In this document: piece by piece, positions 42,236 through 52,326 of the stretch
Position numbering within the stretch: position 1 is the stretch's first letter
Layout of the letters: each line of letters starts with the position of its first letter
NCBI GenBank assembly: GCA_922989275.2
Contig: OV277862.1
Span: 43,301,786 to 43,365,785 of the forward strand
Direction: 5' to 3'
DNA from: Gari tellinella
Taxonomy: Eukaryota; Mollusca; Bivalvia; Cardiida; Psammobiidae
DNA: 64,000 bases
Made by a program: the position numbers and the translations under genes
The notes under the pieces: generated by a model
What the model was told of the DNA's origin: nothing
The model's database searches: none
Seen by the model: only the letters and a program-made list of their open reading frames with translations

Positions 42236-43011
42236 AAACTTTTTTTTTAACAAATTGTCCGATTTTAGTGACTAGTCAATTCATAACGCACTGATCAAAG
42301 CACAGGCTATGTTAAGTCTAGTAATAATGAATAATATCAGATGCAAGTATAGTCAGGTGACAGCTAAATTTGTGAGGATTTATAGCCTATATAACAGACG
42401 GCAGCTTAACACAGGACAAAGGTAATGCTAAAAGATAGATCCTAAAGGAGCTTTTATGCATTACTTTTGTTATGCATTAAGCAGTCACTTGCCTTTAAAG
42501 ATCAACAGGCTACCGTATTCAATGGTCCTTTATTACAGGTTTGACTTATGGTATTATTTAGAGCTGGCGGCATTTTAAAGTTGAACTCAAGTGAGGTTAC
42601 TTTTTTGTGTTAACATTTTGTCAGAATTTCAGAAAATCATGTATAAAATGTAAATTCTACTGTAGATTTTCATTCAATTTTTGTGAGTAGAATAATTAAG
42701 TTATATCTATCTAATAAGAGTAAAATTAATGTATGTTAAACAGCTAGATTTTTGGTAATTTGAGATTTTCAGAATTTGACTTTTTTAAAATATTGATATT
42801 TCTAGAAAATATGTCATGAAATACTTTTCTTTGCCCAATATCTTATAGTCTATGTACAGTTTACTTAAATGTACAGAAATTATTGAGTTATATCATTCTA
42901 TAAAGATAATATTCCTGTTTATTAAAAAAGGAGCTTTTTTCGACAAAAGGTCCTGTCAGAAAAAACGGCACTGTAACTTTTTTTTATTTTTACGATTTTT
43001 CACTCTCCATA

Positions 43012-43089
43012 TCGAGGGCTTGGTGCAAAACTATTGTAACTCCCTCACAATTGTGAGGGAGTTACAATAGTTTTGCACCAAGCCCTCGA
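43012..43089. mobile_element. Perfect 78 bp palindromic insertion
   Basis: The two halves are exact inverses of each other with no spacer, centred between 43050 and 43051 (CACAATTGTG). Ends are TCGAGGGCTTGGTGC and inverse. TA lies on both sides (43010-43011, 43090-43091). TTAA-4 copy 1 has the empty site CCATATGG at the same place, so the palindrome plus one TA is an addition. Confidence 0.85.
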
Positions 43090-43167
43090 TATGGTATATT
43101 TAAATTTAATCAAGGTTTCAAAGAATTCTGACACAGAATAAGCTGACCCGCGAACCACCTTAATACA

Positions 43168-43452
43168 TTATTTCAACTGCAAACAGTTTTAGCCACATCG
43201 AGACTCCGGGTAGCTCGGCGTCTGATTAGGCTGCGAAATCATTTGCTACTCAGATTGAAAAGCGTCGCAAGCACATTCAAGAAAAATTGTCAGTCTACTT
43301 TAAGTGATCATTTATCTTCAACACTAGAATTTGGCTATGGCTATACATGTACGTATATACGACCAGACGCCGGGTTACCAAACTGTTTGCAATGGAAAAA
43401 ATAGTTTGAGAATAGATTGAGAAATACTAAAAGATTAACGTCTTTTCCACTG
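43168..43452 (-). mobile_element. TA-1 remains, rearranged
   Basis: GCAAACAGTTTTAGCCACAT and GGGTAGCTCGGCGTCTGATT (43180-43230), a TTAA-2-like tail (43310-43340: AACACTAGAATTTGGCTATG), then CAGACGCCGGGTTACC and a TA-1 right end CTTTTCCACTG at 43452. Confidence 0.5.
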
Positions 43453-43770
43453 TATATGTTTTACAAATATTTTCTAGTTTACCTGATGAATCTTGTCATT
43501 AAGGGATCATGCGGTAATGTTCTAAGCACCTTAATTTATAAGTATAGTAATTAAGAATTGCTTACAGGGGATTTTCATGAGAGACACAACAAATATTTAC
43601 TCCATAGTGATAATAGTATACAATTAGACATCACGGCATAAAAAAGGCTTAACAGAAGTACTTTTATTAATATGCAGCTGTCTTGTTAGCAGTTCGTGTA
43701 TATTCTTGATGGGCAAATTATAGTTATATTAAACAACAAACAGCAGTAATAGAAATGTGCATAAATTATA

Positions 43771-44006
43771 CAGTGGAGAAAACATTCTTCTTTCCCGTTT
43801 AAACGCAAACGCATTGCAAACAAATGGAGAAAATGACAAATTCTTGACAATTCTGAATGTTTATTTTAATCTGGACGGCAAACAGTTTGGAGCCTGATCA
43901 GACGCCGGGTTACCCGGCGTCTGATCTGGCTCCAAACTGCTTGCATAGGAAATAATAGATTTAGCGTAAACTTGTTTATTAGGAAAAAATAACGTTTTCT
44001 CCACTG
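43771..44006 (+). mobile_element. TA-1 MITE, older type
   Basis: TA-flanked, ends CAGTGGAGAAAACATT and inverse. Hairpin near perfect (43879-43946). Confidence 0.9.
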
Positions 44007-44485
44007 TACAATTAAACCACGCTTTTGCGACAATTAAACACAAGTGAAGACTTGCGATATTGTAAAGGACATTCGATAGTTTCAAGTAGAATAAAAGTAA
44101 AACAGAAAGTTCTCGAATGAGTTTTTCCTTACACTCTGCTTTAAATAATAATATGACGTAAAACATAACAATGGGTTCGTGTTGCATTGGTGTTAACTTT
44201 CGGGTCTACTGTGCTTCAGTTGATTTGTGTATGTTTTGTTAGTGTTGTTCGTGTGCTTATTTTAATGCAATTCATATTGTTATAATTTAATATTGTTTGT
44301 TTACATGACTTTTGGTTAGCTGTGATTGGCTGTAATTTTGTTCTCATAACCCCATGAAAAAGATATATGGCTTCGCGGTTTCAAACAATGTAACCGGGTT
44401 TTTTTCATACCTCCATGAATACAATAAATATTCTAATTATTCCTTAAATATCTCAAATATGAGCAGTTATTTCATGCCACATTTA

Positions 44486-44535
44486 CAGTGGAGAAGACGT
44501 TATTTAAACGCAGCGAAACGCAATCGCATTTTCGA
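44486..44535 (+). mobile_element. TA-1 left-end fragment
   Basis: CAGTGGAGAAGACGTTATTT then AAACGCAGCGAAACGCAATC, after which the similarity stops. 44536-45000 shows no other feature. Confidence 0.55.
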
Positions 44536-45413
44536 CCCCAGGGACATCATTTGAACAACTTTGATATGTATCTACTATGCAATGTTATCAAATCACGAAG
44601 CCTCGTGGTTTGGCACAAAAAGATTGGTCAATGGTCAAACGACAATTACAAAACTTCACAAGTGTGCAACCTTTACTTTCCCCACCATCGTCATTCACAC
44701 ACACAATTATGATCTGCAAATTATCAAAATCACAATTAAAAATACATCAACGTGTAGCCAATATATTTTTTGTGCATTGTGATACCAAATTTGTCTATGG
44801 TTTGTACTTAAAAGTATAACAAAAGTCCCTTAAACCAAATGTACAGTTTCCTTATCGTATTAAGCATTTATATGCTGTATAAGCGACAAGTCAACTTGTC
44901 TTATATTATTAAACCGTTTGCGTGTCATACCATTCGCATACAAACAACATTGACAAATATTGTAGACCCTTACAATAGTTTAGAGAAATAGTGATGGTAT
45001 GAATGCGTCGCTATTAAACGCGGCGTCTTACTATGATTTTTTTTTATACTTTTATACTTCTTGTTATTTAATATCATTGTTAGTCTATAAAATTTAATGA
45101 AACTCTCGATGAGGCGCTAAACGCAAATATAACCTTACTGAAATTTTGACAACATACGTTATGCACTCGCACATGCAACATGGATGCGACTCGGTGCTCG
45201 CTAGGAGCGAACTTACAAAGAGTTCTCTCTATTACGATCACAAATATGAGACACGTGAATAGAATAAGAACATATAGTAGTTGGAAGCATTGTGTAAGTA
45301 AGGCAGATGCTGAATTAGTAACTTTCTTCTTTACTTACATCTTGCTTTAAGCACCCACGTGTGTTCAATACCGTAAACACGCACGTGTCTTATATTGAGG
45401 GTCCTCCTTTGTA

Positions 45414-45659
45414 CAGTGGAGAATCTGTTATTCTTTCCCAATAAACGCGTTTACGCTAAAACTTTTATTTGCAGTGCAAATAGTTTGGAGCCAGATCAGA
45501 CGCCGGGTAACCCGGCGTCTGATCAGGCTCCAAACTGTTTGCCACCAAGATAAACAAGAATTATCAGAATTGTCCAAAAGTTGTTCTTTTCTACGTTTTA
45601 GTGTTTTGCGTTTGCGTACGTTTGCGTTTAAACGGGAAAGAATAACAGATTCTCCACTG
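45414..45659 (-). mobile_element. TA-1 MITE, young 246 bp type, in the intron
   Basis: Complete, TA-flanked. Alpha hairpin with one change (CAAATAGTTTGG). Confidence 0.92.
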
Positions 45660-45664
45660 TAAGA

Positions 45665-46195
45665 GTTAACTGTAATGTGCAACATTTTCAAAGGTCTATC
45701 TCCAGACGATAATTGTTTGCTCTCTTGGCACATGTGTCTCTCATCAGCCGACACACTCTACCGTTACCCCACCGGCGCGTGCCCCAGATAAGAAGGGGTG
45801 TCATTGGCTCGTGTATCTCCGGTCGTCAGGGCAACGGTGCATAAGGATCCTTGTATACCGTGGTTTTCATTACAATTGAAAATTTGCAGCATGTTTCTAC
45901 TGTTATGGGGTATCCGGTTTCAGCGTGATAAATTTTTGAATGAAAGCCCCACATCCCCTTAGCGTCTGGTCCCTTGTTTATGCAGGGCCCCTTTCTGGTT
46001 TTAATCAAGATCCTCGTGGCTGTTCGGCATGGGGTCCCATTTGCTGAAATCGAAAGTTTAAAAAAAATCCAACAAGTTATAAACAGAGAAGATTGAAATC
46101 TCGGAAAACTATGATGGTTCATTTTTGTCGAAACGCATGAAGTGCGCGTGCCGTGCCTATTACTTTTGATTTCATACAAAAAACACAGAAACAAA
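45665..46195. promoter_or_regulatory. Repeat-free intronic island
   Basis: About 0.5 kb without MITE arms, less AT-rich than its surroundings, 0.5-1 kb ahead of exon 2. A 122-codon minus frame (45826-46194) spans it but shows no domain I know. It may be conserved non-coding DNA or an old unknown gene piece. Confidence 0.25.
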
Positions 46196-46276
46196 ATATA
46201 TTTTGATTACATTGTTTTTGCTAGTTGAGTGTTCGTGTGTTGTTAATTTGTCCCAGCAATACTGCATATGAATCTT

Positions 46277-46455
46277 CCACTGCCTTACTCCGAGTACAAT
46301 AGTGTTTTGCAAACATGTTGGGTCCTGATTAAACGCCGCGTTACGCGGCGTCTGATTAGAAGCTAAACTGTATGACACTCATTCGAATATAAGTCAAGTG
46401 CCTAAAGTTAAATTTGAGAAATAAAAGATGAAAATTGTTTAAGATTAATGACGTC
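46277..46455 (-). mobile_element. TTAA-1 MITE
   Basis: CACTGCCTTACTCCGAGTAC left, alpha hairpin 46308-46376 (GCGTTACGC tip, CTGATTAAACG on the left arm), then AAATAAAAGATG and TGACGTCACG right. Confidence 0.65.
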
Positions 46456-46594
46456 ACGCCGCATCTGATCAGGGTTCAATCTGTTTGCAAATGTATTCTA
46501 AGGTTATAATTTTTCCCTCCCTATAACAACTCCCTCGGAGCAACACCCACAATCTGTGTCTCCCATTGAGTGTTCTTGTAGGGAAGGGGCACTG
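46456..46594 (+). mobile_element. TA-2 right-half fragment
   Basis: AATCTGTTTGCAAATGTATT, CCCTCCCTATAACAACTCCC and GTAGGGAAGGGGCACTG-TA. It ends 98 bp before the splice acceptor of exon 2. Confidence 0.65.
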
Positions 46595-46692
46595 TACATC
46601 TATCCTGCATAAGCTGTCACATACTATCTGTATACGATTGTCAAAGTGGCAATTGGCGATTGATTAACGTTTTTTTCTTTCTCTAACTTCAG

Positions 46693-47522
46693 ATGCATCG
46701 ATTCCACATATTCCGTCGCCTGCTGCGAGTCCAACATCATCGACCACTTCAATATCTATATCATCAGACGAAAGCGACAGCGGCTATTCTTATACGACAG
46801 AGAATCGCCCGGTTTCACCGTCCATTGAGTTTGGCCTGGGATGCAGGCAACAACATATATCCTTTCTGTATGATCTTATGACGAGCAATGCCCCAAACTC
46901 ACAGATCAACTCGGACCAAGGCCGATATAAACTAGGACCAGAATTTCAGACCGTTGGGCAAATATTCAGCCCACTTCACCAAATCATCAATCGACCAGTA
47001 GACCAGCGACCACCACCAGCCCACAATTCACAAGATACTCATGTATGCCATGACTGCGGCAAGCGTTATAGCACATCCAGTAACCTGGCCAGACACAGAC
47101 AGACACACAGGGCCACCACAGACAAGAAAGCCAGGAAATGCCCACATTGCGAAAAGATGTATGTGTCCATGCCCGCATACAGCATGCACGTGCGCACCCA
47201 CAACCAGGGATGTGAGTGTAAGTACTGCGGGAAGCGATTCAGTCGACCTTGGCTTCTTCAAGGTCATATCCGAACCCACACTGGAGAAAAGCCGTTTAAC
47301 TGTCCAACATGTCACAAGTCATTTGCCGACAAGTCGAACCTGCGCGCACATATCCAGACCCACTCATCAGAGAAGCCGTACATCTGCGGGCGTTGTGGAA
47401 AGGCATTTGCACTAAAGAGTTACCTGTACAAGCACGAAGAGTCTTCTTGTATGAGAGGTCAGCGGTTCAAGCCCGCCCTAGACTTAACAGTTTCTGTACC
47501 GACTGCCTCAGAATACCAGTAA
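46693..47522 (+). CDS. scrt: Scratch-type zinc-finger repressor, exon 2 (five zinc fingers)
   Basis: The acceptor AG is at 46691-46692 and the exon completes codon 74 (AAT). Residues 75-135 are rich in S, T and P, with an acidic [11 protein letters not shown] segment. The fingers are: ZF1 about 192-212 (C192, C195, H208, H212), ZF2 223-243, ZF3 249-269, ZF4 277-297, ZF5 305-326 of C-C-H-C type ([11 protein letters not shown]). [27 protein letters not shown] and [13 protein letters not shown] are the features that separate Scratch from Snail, as I know the families. Linker TGEKPF joins ZF3 to ZF4 and SSEKPY joins ZF4 to ZF5. Stop TAA is at 47520-47522. Reading from the internal ATG at 46878 would remove the SNAG motif. 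The exact frame match between exons supports the longer product. Confidence 0.93.
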
Positions 47523-47646
47523 ATACAAGATAATGTTCTCTTACAATGATGCACCGAATAGTTTAATACACGTAATTAGAAGGGATGCGTTATGCACGGG
47601 GATTTCGGCTAAAAACAGTAGAGAAGACGTTATTTTTCACGTTTAA

Positions 47647-47870
47647 CCAATTACCCCACAGACTGTTTCTAGTATTGAAGATAGGAGACCACTCAAAGCA
47701 GGTTAAAATTAAAGCAGAATGCTTTACTTTCAGCATGCTTTAAGCCACAATATGCTGGGATATAGAAAAAAAATGCTTGTGATACATATTTATGACTACA
47801 TAAAATTAAACAGTTATCTTCAGTGGAATAATAAATTAAAGCGTAAAAAGCGTATTTATGGGGTAATATG
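47647..47870 (+). mobile_element. TTAA-2 MITE, first insertion
   Basis: TTAA at 47643-47646 and 47871-47874. Ends CCAATTACCCCACAG and TTATGGGGTAATATG. The beta hairpin has lost its tip (AAAGCAGAATGCTTTACTTT). It includes ATTAAA (47708-47713) and AATAAA (47830-47835). Confidence 0.78.
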
Positions 47871-48049
47871 TTAAATGAAACTATACGCAAATGCACTGCT
47901 ATCAAATGCAGAAAATTACATCTTTTTGAAAAAGATCTTCCTTTATCTAACAGGCAAACAGGTTTGAACTAGATCAGGCACCAAGTTACCCGACTTCTGA
48001 TCTGACTCTAAACTATGTGCATAAATCATTTTAGCACCAACTTGTTTAA

Positions 48050-48293
48050 CACATTATCCCATAGCCTGTTTATAGTTTTGAAAATAGGTGACTACTTAAA
48101 GCAGGTTGAAAGTAAAGCAGAATGCGCCATATGGCGCATTCTGCTTTACTTTCAGCCTGCTTTAAGCTTTTACCAGCTAGAATATGGAAAGTATTAAATA
48201 TGACACATATTCATTAAGGTTTATATTGGAACTATTTTCTTCAGCGGGTGAATAAAATGCATGTGCTAAAAGTCGCTTCTATAAGGGAAAGGG
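48050..48293 (+). mobile_element. TTAA-2 MITE, second insertion
   Basis: TTAA at 48046-48049 and 48294-48297. Ends CACATTATCCCATAGCC and CTATAAGGGAAAGGG. The beta hairpin (about 48095-48168) is perfect around the tip GCGCCATATGGCGC, different from the usual CCTTAAGG. Confidence 0.82.
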
Positions 48294-48349
48294 TTAAGGA
48301 CAGAATGACATCTTCTCTGCTGTAATACCACTAACACGAAGAATCGCCA

Positions 48350-48460
48350 ACAGTGTTGAAGACAAGTTGCAGCTTAAAGCAGGACGGAGGGAAAGTAGAT
48401 AACCTCTTCGTGAGTTTTCGCATTGCTTTTATCTTGCTTCAAGCTGTCACCTGCCTAAGT
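48350..48460. repeat. Worn beta hairpin
   Basis: GACAAGTTGCAGCTTAAAGC, AGGACGGAGGGAAAG and ATCTTGCTTCAAGCTGTCAC CTGCC (both flanks of the beta module). Confidence 0.5.
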
Positions 48461-48837
48461 TACAAGAAATAAACATTACCTTCGTTTAATAATTTGACTT
48501 AACTGTTAAGGAGGGTTTTTAATCAAATATCTACAAACTCTACTGCTAATGAAGACGCATTGCCATTTGATAACACTGTCAGTGGTTTAAGTCAGGGCAC
48601 ACATTCTACAGATATATTTTAAATGCATTTCTGCATAAGGTTTGCTCTGCAGGTATGATTTCGTATTGGTGAAACGTGCATTATAATTTATATTTATTTA
48701 ATGATTATTTATTGTATAAAAACAAATGCAATTCGTTAATTGTTAACAATATGACTTACGGAAATATTCTGAAATATAACAACAAGATAAGGTAAATGGC
48801 TTTACTTCTGAGAGTAATTCTCTCAAATATATTTTAA

Positions 48838-49013
48838 CCCTTTCATAGGCAAGTTTATCGTGGGGATACTATGGTTGTCTGTTATTTACTGAAGAAATAT
48901 CGATACGAGTGTGAAAATGTCTGGATCCTGTTCAGACGCCGCGTAACTCGGCGTCTGTTCGTGATCCAATTTGTTTGCAAATGCGCATTATGGCGTTATT
49001 GCCAGTGAAAGGG
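48838..49013 (+). mobile_element. TTAA-1 MITE, short
   Basis: TTAA at 48834-48837 and 49014-49017. CCCTTTCATAGGCAAG left, TTATTGCCAGTGAAAGGG right. Hairpin with GTTCAGACG / CGTCTGTTC and GCGTAACTC tip. Confidence 0.75.
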
Positions 49014-49017
49014 TTAA

Positions 49018-49550
49018 ATACCAATTTATGTGCATCTACTCACAAACGAAACCCATATATAATTGGTGAATTGAATATTCATTTCGTAAACTACACTGTC
49101 CAATACGGCGAAGGACAGAATTCCATTTTAAGTGCTCCAATTAAAGGGATCAATATTGCATATTATTTCATGCTCTCCATATTTCATGCCATTACATACA
49201 ATGACACGGATTAAGATAATCCAAGGTTAAGCGATCTAATTGCTTTAGAATATGTATATCATAGACAGTAGTTTTACGGAAATATTTATGTTTAATTTCG
49301 TATTTCCTCTACTTCTTTTAAAAACAAGTGACACTTTCTTCAGAAGCATCTTGGTACGTTATCATTTTTTTTAAACTTTGCTAGAGTTCAGAAAATTACC
49401 ATACATAATTGCAAAACAAATATAGCACCAGTACGTAATACGTATTATAATGAAAACAACTTACTTTAATATGGTAGATTTTGATAACCTATTATTTAGA
49501 ACTGTTTTAGGAATAATTTGATTTGTTAAAAAAAAATTAACGAGGTTTCT
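49018..49550. other. Unique AT-rich sequence
   Basis: No element ends or convincing frames. Confidence 0.45.
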
Positions 49551-49553
49551 TTA

Positions 49554-49725
49554 CTGTGGAGAAAACGTTATTGTACCCCGTTTAAAGACCTTAAAATTCA
49601 AACGCAATAGGAAAATCAAGATGACCTTTTAAAATCTGAGTTGCAAACTCGGCGTTTGATCTAGCTATAATTGTTTTAGTACACACCCATTTAGTTGGAA
49701 AGAATAAAGTTTTCTCCACCCACTG
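49554..49725 (+). mobile_element. TA-1 MITE, decayed and shortened
   Basis: CTGTGGAGAAAACGTTATTG left, AAGTTTTCTCCACCCACTG right. Only AAACTCGGCGTTTGATC is left of the hairpin. Confidence 0.7.
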
Positions 49726-49731
49726 TAACTA

Positions 49732-49978
49732 CAGTGGCGAAAACGTTATTCTTTCCCAATAAACGCGTTTACGCTAAAACTATTATTTTCCCTGCAAACA
49801 GTTTGGAGCCAGACCAGACGCCGGGTAACCCGGCGTCTGATCAGGCTCCAAACTGTTTGCCACCAAGATAAACATGATTTATCAGAATTGTCCAAAAGTT
49901 GTACTTTTCTACTGTTTTAGTGCTTTGCGTTTGCGTACGTTTGCATTTAAACGGGAAAGAATAACAGATTCTCCACTG
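49732..49978 (-). mobile_element. TA-1 MITE, 247 bp, mixed ends
   Basis: TA-flanked. Left CAGTGGCGAAAACGTT, right young type AACAGATTCTCCACTG. Six bases after the older copy. Hairpin intact. Confidence 0.9.
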
Positions 49979-49980
49979 TA

Positions 49981-51330
49981 CGTTTGCCTCCCATGTTGTA
50001 TCATGAAAGCAAGATCTCTGTTTCATCCCATCATCATTTACATTTCTTCATGACTCTTAAAGCCATTCCCTTTATATCTAAGTAGACAAATCTTTTTTAT
50101 AGATCAAACAGTATTGAATTACAATACATCCCTGTTATCACTGAAACTTAAATGAAGACTATTTGATGGTGGTAAAATAGGTGACAACCTAACAGGGGAC
50201 GAAAGTCAAATGCAAATCACATACATCAGGTTTGTATTTGTCTTTGTATTGAGTTTACCTTTGCACAAAAATATGTCTTCTTTTAAGTTCTCGTTATAAT
50301 GGTGGTTTATTTTAATGAACATGTTGATTTTTTGTGTTTTTGTGTGCGGTTTTTATTTAACGTAATGTTATTTTATTTTATAAGTAACAAGAAGCTCAGA
50401 AGATTTATAGGAGCCTAGACGATATTATAACTTATGGATAAATGTATATTATATACCAATACCGCGTTTCGTTGAAACTAGCTATTTGCATACAAATAAT
50501 GGATACGAGTATTGTTGCTGTAATGTAAAATACATAAACACGTACGACCAACATCCATCATACAAATTCTTAAGCCAGAATGAACGTTTGTATTATGGTT
50601 AAAATAGTGAAGATTGAAAAGACCCGTCGCCGGTGCTTTATATGAAAATGATTTCACTTAACAATATCAACATAGTTGCCTTTATGTCTCCAACAACCCT
50701 TAATTCATGACATATCATTGGAATCCCCAAAAAGAGTTTATTCTTATGAGAAGTTACAGCAAGGGGTCTCGGAAGACAAAGGTATTTTACATGTAGTTTT
50801 AACAAACATTTACTGGCTGTAAATTCTTGTACAGGCGATATGTAGCATGGCGTGGTATTCGCATAAATAATCCAAAGTTTAGGACTCGTAAGAAGCTGGA
50901 TAAATAGCCTATCAATATTCCACACAGTTTGCTATACGGTACGAAATTATTCCCATGAACTGATAATATTATAATCATTTGTAGAACTTGAACAACTGTA
51001 AAGTTGTGTCGTTATTTATTTATTTATTAATCACGTAATTATTTTTCTGTTGATTATTTCTGTCAACTTTTCTAAACATTTACTAGGATAATCGATACTG
51101 TGAATCTGCCACATGCAAAGTGCCTTATATCAATTTCTACTTTCTTACTGTTTGATTATATTTTTATATGCAGCTGTAAATAATTGCTTTGACTGCGATT
51201 TTGCTGCTATGCATGAGGAAGCATTTTGCGATCTATTAGAATGCTTGTTAATTATGTAAATACATGTACTACAATTTAGCCATTTCATGATAAAACCAGA
51301 TTTATTGCATTGAAAACAGTGTAGACCAAG
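49981..51330. other. Long AT-rich stretch without recognised features
   Basis: Small frames (for example 95 codons on minus, 50638-50925) carry no motif. TTATTTATTTATTTATTA near 51013 is a short tetranucleotide repeat. Confidence 0.5.
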
Positions 51331-51332
51331 TA

Positions 51333-51578
51333 CAGTGGAGAATCTGTTATTCTTTCCCGTTTAAACGCAAACGTACGCAAACGCAAAACACTAAAACGTA
51401 GAAAAATACAACTTTTTGACAATTCTGATTATTCATCTTTATCTTGGTGGCAAACAGTTTGGAGCCTGATCAGACGCCGGGTTACCCGGCGTCTGATCTG
51501 GCTCCAAACTGTTTGCAGTGAAAATAATAGTTTAAGCGTAAACGCGTGTATTGGGAAAGAATAACGTTTTCTCCACTG
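51333..51578 (+). mobile_element. TA-1 MITE, 246 bp, mixed ends
   Basis: TA-flanked. Left young type, right older type (AACGTTTTCTCCACTG). Inserted next to GAAAACAGTGTAGACC, which looks like the left arm of a TTAA-3 hairpin. Confidence 0.92.
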
Positions 51579-51649
51579 TACAACAAAATATCTAGGTTTT
51601 CATTGTTTGACACGTTTAAGAAAAGAGAACAATTTGTCTTCTACTTAAC

Positions 51650-51800
51650 CCTTTACTCCAGCCTGTTTATAGTGTTGAGAACATAAGACCATTTATCTAC
51701 TAGGGTATAAAAAGTATTTCTTGTGATACACATTCATAACTATATAAAGTAAAGCTATTTGCTTCACTTGGAGGAATAGATTAATTGTGTAAAAGATGTA
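51650..51800 (+). mobile_element. TTAA-2 fragment lacking the hairpin
   Basis: CCCTTTACTCCAGCCTG after TTAA, GTGTTGAGAACATAAGACC, then ACTTGGAGGAATAGATTAAT. It matches the arms of 47647-47870 without the beta centre. Confidence 0.45.
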
Positions 51801-52325
51801 TATATGGTACGAACAGTATATACCCTGGCAAAATGCCTTACAGTGATAATGCATAGACGCGTTGTCTTCACTGTTTTTCAATGCAATATATCTGGTTTTC
51901 TCATGGCTTGGCACATTTTTATTTATACCCTGTGTGTTGTGGTGTGTTATTTATTTAATTTATTGCCTAATTTATTTATTTAACATATTTCTTTTTCAAA
52001 AGATATTTACATAGTTGTATGAATAGTAGTTAGATCTCAAGCAATATTTGTAAATTAAAGTATTTATTTTATTGAAATGTACGAGTTTCAATTCGAAGAA
52101 AACTATAGGAATAGAAAACCTGAAATTCAGCTTATTTTTCTTATTATATAGATATAGACAAGTAATTTATATTTCTCTTTTGTATTATTTATTTTTTATT
52201 TAATATAAATGATTTTAGTAGGGCTGGATTTTGAAATACTGTTAGAGGTTATGGACGTGTAGCAGTTGTTTAACATGGCATTATTTAATGGCTTAGCACC
52301 AAGAGCCTTAAAGTATCAGTTTAAG
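51801..52325. other. AT-rich sequence
   Basis: Repeated TTATTTATTT motifs and no coding signal. Confidence 0.45.
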
Positions 52326-52326
52326 T

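Larger units (their letters stand above)
42036..43159 (+). mobile_element. TTAA-4 element, copy 2, with nested palindrome
   Basis: TTAA at 42032-42035 and 43160-43163. Ends GGTGGTTCG/CGAACCACC. Collinear with copy 1 (18302) over the GC-rich start, tRNA-like unit and beta-like hairpin. It has about 280 bp more AT-rich interior around 42680-42960, which copy 1 lacks, and a 78 bp palindrome near its right end. Confidence 0.87.
36159..46692 (+). other. Scratch intron (10,534 bp)
   Basis: Begins GTAAGC and ends with a pyrimidine-rich tract and AG: TTTTTTCTTTCTCTAACTTC then AG at 46691-46692. The first 1.7 kb is largely free of known elements. The rest contains TTAA-1, TA-1 and TTAA-4 copies, listed separately. 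The intron joins codon 74 as A|AT (Asn). Confidence 0.8.
47616..48322 (+). mobile_element. TA-1 element with two TTAA-2 insertions
   Basis: Left CAGTAGAGAAGACGTTATTT, broken at the TTAA of CACGTTTAA. Middle part 47875-48045 with worn hairpin (GGCACCAAGTTACCCGACTT). Broken again at CTTGTTTAA and closing with GACATCTTCTCTGCTG-TA. It begins 94 bp after the Scratch stop codon. Confidence 0.75.

Noticed and set aside
45826..46194. 122-codon minus-strand frame in the Scratch intron
   Set aside because: No domain or motif I recognise and no splice or start context to support it. Kept only as part of a repeat-free island.
47041..47415. 124-codon frame overlapping the zinc-finger exon, plus two minus-strand frames
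   Set aside because: They are shadows of the Scratch finger coding sequence in other frames.
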